Made by a program: the position numbers and the translations under genes. Under the pieces are notes generated by a model that searched no databases, had not been told where the DNA came from, and was given only the letters and a program-made list of their open reading frames with translations. DNA of 55,612 nt from an uncultured Flavobacteriales bacterium. Its GTDB lineage: Bacteria; Bacteroidota; Bacteroidia; Flavobacteriales_D; Crocinitomicaceae. Below, in pieces: positions 51,214-55,612 of this stretch (its first letter is position 1; the number at the start of each line of letters is the position of its first letter). The DNA lies in assembly GCA_905480145.1 (NCBI GenBank), contig CAJQPA010000006.1:1-55612 (forward strand), read 5' to 3'.

Positions 51214-51825
51214 TTACTCAGCAGTTGGCTCTTCGCTTGCTGGTGTTTCAGCAGCAGGAGCTTCCTCAGCAGCAGGAGCTTCAGCAACTGGTGCTTCTTC
51301 AACAACTGGTGCCTCTTCAACAGCAGGAGCTTCCTCAGCAACAACTTCTTCAACTACCTCCTCAACTGGAGTATTCTTCGCTTCAATTTCTTTTGCTCTA
51401 GCAGCAGACACTTCAGCTTCAGCTTTCAATGCATCAGCTTTCGCTTTAGTTGCATCTTTTTCTAAACCAGTAGTCTTCGACGCAATCTTACCATCTTTCT
51501 CTTCCATCCACTTTGCGAACTTTTCTTCAACTTGCGCTTCAGTTAAAGCTCCCTTTGCAACACCTTTGATAAGGTGGTTTTTGTAAAGAATTCCTTTATA
51601 AGACAATAATGCTCTTGCAGTATCCGTCATTTCAGCACCAACTTGTACCCAAGATAAAGTTCTCTCGAAGTTTACATCAATAGTAGCTGGATTTGTGTTT
51701 GGATTATAAGTTCCTAATTTTTCAATGAACTTACCATCTCTCGGTGCTCTAGTATCAGCAGCCACAATGTGGTAAAATGCTTTTCCTTTCTTACCGTGTC
51801 TTTGCAATCTAATTTTAGTTGCCAT
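51214..51825 (-). CDS. rpsP: 30S ribosomal protein S16 with long acidic C-terminal extension
   Basis: A 203-residue S16. Residues 1-~85 are the normal S16 core ([46 protein letters not shown]). S16 usually has ~80-90 residues, so more than half is extension: a lysine/alanine-rich helix, then an Ala/Glu/Pro tail of degenerate repeats ([30 protein letters not shown]). Long S16 tails are known in Bacteroidota; their role is not established. The tail is encoded by GC-richer repeats at about 51220-51360. A full -7 box is found at 51899-51906. Confidence 0.95.
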   Translation of the reverse strand: MATKIRLQRHGKKGKAFYHIVAADTRAPRDGKFIEKLGTYNPNTNPATIDVNFERTLSWVQVGAEMTDTARALLSYKGILYKNHLIKGVAKGALTEAQVEEKFAKWMEEKDGKIASKTTGLEKDATKAKADALKAEAEVSAARAKEIEAKNTPVEEVVEEVVAEEAPAVEEAPVVEEAPVAEAPAAEEAPAAETPASEEPTAE

Positions 51826-51898
51826 AATTTGTTACAGTTTGAGGTACTAAACCTCTATTTATAAAAATATTTAATTCTGCCTTCTCGAGACAGGTGCG

Positions 51899-51906
51899 CA
51901 AAGATA
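51899..51906 (-). promoter_or_regulatory. -7 promoter box for rpsP
   Basis: The minus strand reads TATCTTTG (TAnnTTTG), leaving a leader of about 70 nt before the rpsP ATG. The leader contains a weak 5-bp stem GAGGT/ACCTC at 51841-51855. Confidence 0.6.
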
Positions 51907-52011
51907 CAACATTCTTACTTAAGTATCTAAGGTTCTGATAAAAAAATGATTCTTTATTTTCTACGTTAGGTTTCAGATCATCAATACATACAACCGCCCA
52001 ACCAATAGGAT

Positions 52012-52042
52012 TTGTATTTTACAGGAATTAAAGCTATTTTCA
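52012..52042 (+). promoter_or_regulatory. Complete promoter for the FadL-SGNH-esterase set
   Basis: TTG (52012-52014), 20 nt, then TATTTTCA (52035-52042), near TAnnTTCG. It is 21 nt before the TTG start at 52064. The rest of the 238-bp divergent region (51826-52063) holds the rpsP promoter and nothing else seen. Confidence 0.6.
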
Positions 52043-52063
52043 CAACACAGAATTAAACGCTAA

Positions 52064-53299
52064 TTGACACAACACTTGACTAAAAAACTACTCTTATTTG
52101 CGGCACTATTTCCGCTATTATCTTTATCACAAGGCTACCAAGTGAACCTGCAAGGGCAAGTATCCCAAGCAATGGGCGGTGCAGGCTTAGCAATGACTGA
52201 AGATGGATCTTCTTTATTTTTCAATCCTGGGGCGAGCGCCTTCATCGAGAAAAATGAGGTCTCCTTAAATTTTACACCAACTTTCGCGAACGGTACTTTT
52301 CTAGAAGCGAAAACAAATAACTTAGCACATACGGTTTCTCCAATGGGGACTCCATTTTCGGCTTATGGTCTATTTCATTTAAAAGATAGTAGCAGCCTAA
52401 AGTTAGGAATGGCTGTTTATACACCTTTTGGTTCTACAGTAGAATGGGAAGATGGCTGGGAAGGACGATTTGCTTTAAAGCGATTACAATTAATGTCTAT
52501 CTTCTTTCAACCTACAGTCAGTTATAAAATTTCTGATAAAATTGGATTAGGCGTAGGGCTAATATATACTTACGGAAAAGTTAACTTACAAAAAGACTTG
52601 CCTCTTCAGTTTGAAGACGACGGTTCATATGGAACTGCAGAATTAGCTGGAACAAGTCATGGATTTGGATACAACGCTGGCATCTACTTTAATGCAACAG
52701 ACAAACTTAAATTCGCATTGACATATCGTTCGCGCATTGACATGAATGTAAAAAAAGGACAAGCAATATTTACAGTACCTGCTTCTTTAGAAGATAAATT
52801 TCCATCTGGCGAATTTAGTGCTTCCCTTCCACTTCCCTCTGTGGTTTCTTTGGGAACGGTCGTAAACCCAACGGACAAATTATTACTGGCCCTAGATATT
52901 AACTACACTAATTGGTCTGTCTACGATACTTTAGGATTTGATTACGCCGTGAACACTGAATCATTAGAAGACACTCGCTCACCTAGAATGTATGAAGCTG
53001 CATTTGCTTTTCGATTAGGAGCTCAATATGATGTTACCGATAAATTTAAAGCAAGAATCGGTGTCTCTTTTGCACAAACGCCTTCTCTTGATGATTACGT
53101 AACTCCTGAATCTCCGGATGCAGATAGAATCAGTTATACAATTGGTTTGGGCTATGCTATCACTAAAAAAATTAGTCTTGATGCTTCACTATTGTACACA
53201 CAATTAGAGCGCGAAGCGACGAATCAAGAGACACAACTGAGCGGAACATTTAAAACAATTGTGTTTGCTCCAGGTATTCAATTCAATTATACTTTTTAA
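52064..53299 (+). CDS. OmpP1/FadL-family outer-membrane channel (TTG start)
   Basis: A ~411-residue barrel protein of the FadL/TodX type, which moves hydrophobic molecules such as long-chain fatty acids across the outer membrane. After the signal peptide (LLLFAALFPLLSLSQG) comes QVNLQGQVSQAMGGAGLAMTEDGSSLFFNPGASAFIEK, the family's N-terminal hatch signature. Later AVYTPFGSTVEWEDGWEGRF and a barrel ending FAPGIQFNYTF with terminal Phe follow. No ATG lies before the signal peptide and a TAA precedes 52064, so translation starts at TTG 52064 or 52076. The next gene starts 2 bp after the stop. Confidence 0.92.
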   Translation: MTQHLTKKLLLFAALFPLLSLSQGYQVNLQGQVSQAMGGAGLAMTEDGSSLFFNPGASAFIEKNEVSLNFTPTFANGTFLEAKTNNLAHTVSPMGTPFSAYGLFHLKDSSSLKLGMAVYTPFGSTVEWEDGWEGRFALKRLQLMSIFFQPTVSYKISDKIGLGVGLIYTYGKVNLQKDLPLQFEDDGSYGTAELAGTSHGFGYNAGIYFNATDKLKFALTYRSRIDMNVKKGQAIFTVPASLEDKFPSGEFSASLPLPSVVSLGTVVNPTDKLLLALDINYTNWSVYDTLGFDYAVNTESLEDTRSPRMYEAAFAFRLGAQYDVTDKFKARIGVSFAQTPSLDDYVTPESPDADRISYTIGLGYAITKKISLDASLLYTQLEREATNQETQLSGTFKTIVFAPGIQFNYTF

Positions 53300-53301
53300 A
53301 G

Positions 53302-54609
53302 ATGAAACTTATGAAATTCACATACTTAGCACTTCTTTCAGGTATAGTTTTTATCTCGTGCAAACCAAAATTTGAGATGCCTGAAGAACATCTTGGAACT
53401 GTAAACGTGACCAACTACATCGCCCTCGGAGGTTCAAATACAGCTGGGTTTTCAGACGGCGCATTCAACCTTAAAGGACAAGAAAACAGTTACGCTCAAA
53501 TTTTATCCGAGCAATTTAATCGTATCGAAACTTCCACATTTAACCAATCCCTAGTAAGTGAAATGGGGATCAATTTGGATGGTAATTCAAAACTAATAGT
53601 TGGCTACAAAACTGACTGCAACGATGAAGAATCACTTTCTCCCGTTCGTTTTAATTCAACTGGAGATAATTCGATATTAAGTGCGAATGTTTCTAGCCTA
53701 GGTCTGTTCAATAACATGGCAATACCTGAAATGAGTGTGACCGACGTTAATACATTAAATTACAACAATCCTTTTTATCAGAGAATTGTCGCAGACGCTT
53801 CATCAACTTCGGTTCTTGATTTAGCTGTTGCCAACAACCCTACATTTTACACGACACAATTAGGTGAGGACGACATACTTGCCTTTGCAACTAGTGGAGC
53901 TACATCTGCTCCAACTCCAACAAATGGAGCTGCAGGCGTTGGCTTTGAAGGAAGTTTAGAGGAGGTCATTACATCAATGGTTGCCGCTGGTGCAAAAGGT
54001 GCTCTTCTGAACATCCCAAATGTTTTAAACCACCCCTATTTTACAACAATACCTTATAATGGCTTAGAAATAGATGCAGAGCAGGCAGAATCATTGAATA
54101 GTGTATTCAACCCTATTGGTCTTTCTTTTCAAGTAGGTACTAATGGATTTCTAATAGAAGATACATCTGAGCCTTTTGGTGTCAGAAAAATGCTTCCTGG
54201 TGAAAAAATCCTGCTAACAATTCCTTTGGATAGTGTAAAATGTTATGGTATGGGAATTACCAACTATATACCAGACAGATATAGCTTAACACTAGAAGAA
54301 ATAGAAGTAATCGAGCAAATGATAACAGAGTACAATCAAGTCATAGCATCTTTGGCGAATCAAAATGGAGTTGCACTCGTAGACCTTCACTCTTTATATA
54401 AGTCATTTCACAACGAAACTGTTTACAATGGAGTCAGCATGTCGTCGGATTTCATTTCGGGAGGAACTTTTTCATTGGATGGTTTAAATTTAAACCCAAT
54501 AGGTCAGGCAAAAATTGCGAATGCTATCATTGAAGAATTAAATACATTTTATAACGCTGCAATACCTTTTGCAGATGTCACTACATACCCTGGGATAATT
54601 TTCCCTTAA
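53302..54609 (+). CDS. SGNH/GDSL-like lipoprotein with an altered catalytic site
   Basis: A 435-residue lipoprotein (signal YLALLSGIVFISC, Cys20). The block-I serine is in ALGGSNTAG (Ser45), where the usual Asp of GDS is Gly. The glycine/asparagine blocks are hard to place in the middle. The block-V D-x-x-H is DGLN (Asp393 to Asn396), so the catalytic histidine is replaced by asparagine, while the surrounding TFSLDGLNLNPIGQAKIANAI fits the family. This suggests an inactive or altered esterase, or one using another residue. It starts 2 bp after the FadL-like gene, so the two are co-transcribed. It probably sits on the outer membrane beside the channel. Confidence 0.8.
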   Translation: MKLMKFTYLALLSGIVFISCKPKFEMPEEHLGTVNVTNYIALGGSNTAGFSDGAFNLKGQENSYAQILSEQFNRIETSTFNQSLVSEMGINLDGNSKLIVGYKTDCNDEESLSPVRFNSTGDNSILSANVSSLGLFNNMAIPEMSVTDVNTLNYNNPFYQRIVADASSTSVLDLAVANNPTFYTTQLGEDDILAFATSGATSAPTPTNGAAGVGFEGSLEEVITSMVAAGAKGALLNIPNVLNHPYFTTIPYNGLEIDAEQAESLNSVFNPIGLSFQVGTNGFLIEDTSEPFGVRKMLPGEKILLTIPLDSVKCYGMGITNYIPDRYSLTLEEIEVIEQMITEYNQVIASLANQNGVALVDLHSLYKSFHNETVYNGVSMSSDFISGGTFSLDGLNLNPIGQAKIANAIIEELNTFYNAAIPFADVTTYPGIIFP

Positions 54610-54640
54610 TCAATTAATAACACAAATAACAATTACAATT

Positions 54641-55612
54641 ATGAAAAAAATCTACTTATTAGCATTTACCGGACTATTTGCATCGCTCTCTTATGGGCAA
54701 TGCGATGGCGGAAGATATGCATCGGATGTGTTTACAGCGGTTGACCTCAACTCTGATGTTGTATATGGTTCTAATATTAGTAACTCAGGAGCAACAACTA
54801 CCTTGGACATGGACATCTATGAACCAAATGGAGATACAGAAACCGCACGTCCTTTAATAATATGGGCACATGGTGGAAGTTTTATTGGAGGCTCTAAAAC
54901 AGATGGAGACGTCGTAACACTTGCCGATAAATTTGTAAAAAAAGGATATGTTTTTGCTTCAATTAACTATCGTTTAGGGATTGACTTCCCTTTTACCCAG
55001 GCAAACGCAACGAAAGCAGTCGTCCGAGCAGTGCAAGACATGAAAGCCTCAATTCGCTTTTTCTACAAAGACAGAGTTACAACAGATACGTATAAAATTG
55101 ATACAACAAAAATTTATATTGGAGGAACTTCTGCTGGAGCACTTACGGCATTACACTTGGCATATTTAGACCAAGAATGTGAAATTTTAGAATTTTTAAG
55201 CGCTAGTGACTTAGCTGCATTAGGCGGTATTGAAGGAACTAGCGGCAACTCGGGTTATTCAACTGAAATCCATGGAGTAATAAGTTTAGCGGGAGCTCTT
55301 GCAAGCTACGGTTGGATGGAAGCAGGTGATGTTCCTTTATGTTCAACACATGGAACGGATGATGGAACGGTGCAATACAATAGAGGATTTGTAAGTGTAA
55401 TCGGATTTGATATCATGGAATTAGATGGTAGTAGAGTAATTAAAGAACATGCAGATGCCATTGGAGTTCAGAACAATTTTTATACGCACAACGGTGCAGG
55501 TCATGTTCCTCATGCCTCCTCTGCGGCTTATATGGATACAACTGTTAATTTCATACGAGATTTCTTGATAGACCAAATGGGATGCACAGACGCTGCATTG
55601 CAGCCAGCTAAT
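54641..55612 (+). CDS. Secreted alpha/beta-hydrolase esterase (3' end beyond the window)
   Basis: A frame of 324 codons that runs to the window edge without a stop, so the product is truncated here. It starts with a signal peptide (KKIYLLAFTGLFASLSYGQ). The mature part resembles carboxylesterase/lipase (BD-FAE-like) enzymes: oxyanion-hole HGGS (His77-Gly-Gly), nucleophile GGTSAG (Ser164), a likely acid Asp in HGTDDGTV (~residue 239) and the catalytic His in GAGHVPH (His288). A T9SS sorting domain may follow beyond the edge (the frame breaks off after TDAALQPAN). It lies 31 bp after the SGNH-like gene and probably belongs to the same operon. Confidence 0.88.
   Translation, partial: MKKIYLLAFTGLFASLSYGQCDGGRYASDVFTAVDLNSDVVYGSNISNSGATTTLDMDIYEPNGDTETARPLIIWAHGGSFIGGSKTDGDVVTLADKFVKKGYVFASINYRLGIDFPFTQANATKAVVRAVQDMKASIRFFYKDRVTTDTYKIDTTKIYIGGTSAGALTALHLAYLDQECEILEFLSASDLAALGGIEGTSGNSGYSTEIHGVISLAGALASYGWMEAGDVPLCSTHGTDDGTVQYNRGFVSVIGFDIMELDGSRVIKEHADAIGVQNNFYTHNGAGHVPHASSAAYMDTTVNFIRDFLIDQMGCTDAALQPAN

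Noticed and set aside
51202-51465. 87-codon plus-strand frame opposite the rpsP tail
   Set aside because: It is a low-complexity shadow (Ser/Phe/Leu-rich) of the Ala/Glu repeats of S16.
51841-51855. Small hairpin in the rpsP leader as a riboswitch or autoregulatory element
   Set aside because: The stem has only 5 bp; too weak to support a regulatory call.

Overview
The window reads as a chromosomal segment of a low-GC member of the Bacteroidota, most likely order Flavobacteriales (possibly near Crocinitomicaceae or Cryomorphaceae; the family is a guess). The signs are a gliding gene (gldG), proteins ending in type IX secretion (T9SS) sorting domains, a bacillithiol gene (bshC), a fused SecDF, a fused alpha/beta 2-oxoacid dehydrogenase E1, ribosomal protein S16 with a long acidic tail, and promoters of the Bacteroidota type (TTG, about 19-20 nt, TAnnTTTG or TAnnTTCG). 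I see no rRNA, tRNA, CRISPR array, insertion sequence, integrase or prophage. Coding density is high and no gene-free stretch exceeds 300 bases; the longest are 35539-35772 and 51826-52063.

Layout. 1-4.0 kb: the 3' part of gldG, a DUF4340 membrane-anchored protein and dnaN. 4.1-10.9 kb (minus): a DUF5916 outer-membrane protein, a TonB-dependent receptor and bshC. 11.0-14.1 kb: a cyclophilin, a secreted glycoside-hydrolase-like protein and a small lipoprotein. 14.3-16.0 kb: dnaX, split into two overlapping frames by an 11-A run flanked by an SD-like AGGAG and a 6-bp hairpin; this looks like programmed frameshifting or slippage that makes short (gamma-like) and long (tau) forms. 16.0-19.4 kb (minus): a tightly overlapped three-gene envelope operon (lipoprotein, PorV/PorQ-like barrel, helix-hairpin-helix barrel). 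19.5-25.3 kb: a small protein and a TPR protein with starts 18 bp apart, an endonuclease III without the Fe-S cysteines, an M49 peptidase lipoprotein, AMP nucleosidase, a CPBP membrane protease and an LRR lipoprotein.

25.3-37.3 kb: a Spy-like periplasmic protein, msrB, an MFS transporter, a MerR-type regulator, a GT-C-like membrane protein with aroB, proline dehydrogenase, an unknown exported protein, a prohibitin-like protein with a small membrane partner, a DnaQ-like exonuclease/GIY-YIG nuclease fusion and a T9SS cargo protein. 37.3-47.2 kb (minus): secDF, a GT4 glycosyltransferase, a lipoprotein, then GT2 / HAD phosphatase / YwqK-repeat protein as an overlapping set, and a large choice-of-anchor-B T9SS cargo protein. 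47.4-49.8 kb: fused E1. 49.9-51.8 kb (minus): rpsP, rimM and a TrmN6-like methyltransferase. 52.1-55.6 kb: a FadL-type channel, an SGNH-like lipoprotein and a secreted esterase cut by the window edge, a plausible lipid or ester uptake set.

Most genes are housekeeping or envelope functions typical of the phylum. The strongest unusual signal is the dnaX recoding site. The second is that several genes carry the -7 promoter box only 1-5 nt before the start codon, which implies leaderless mRNAs and settles several start codons.
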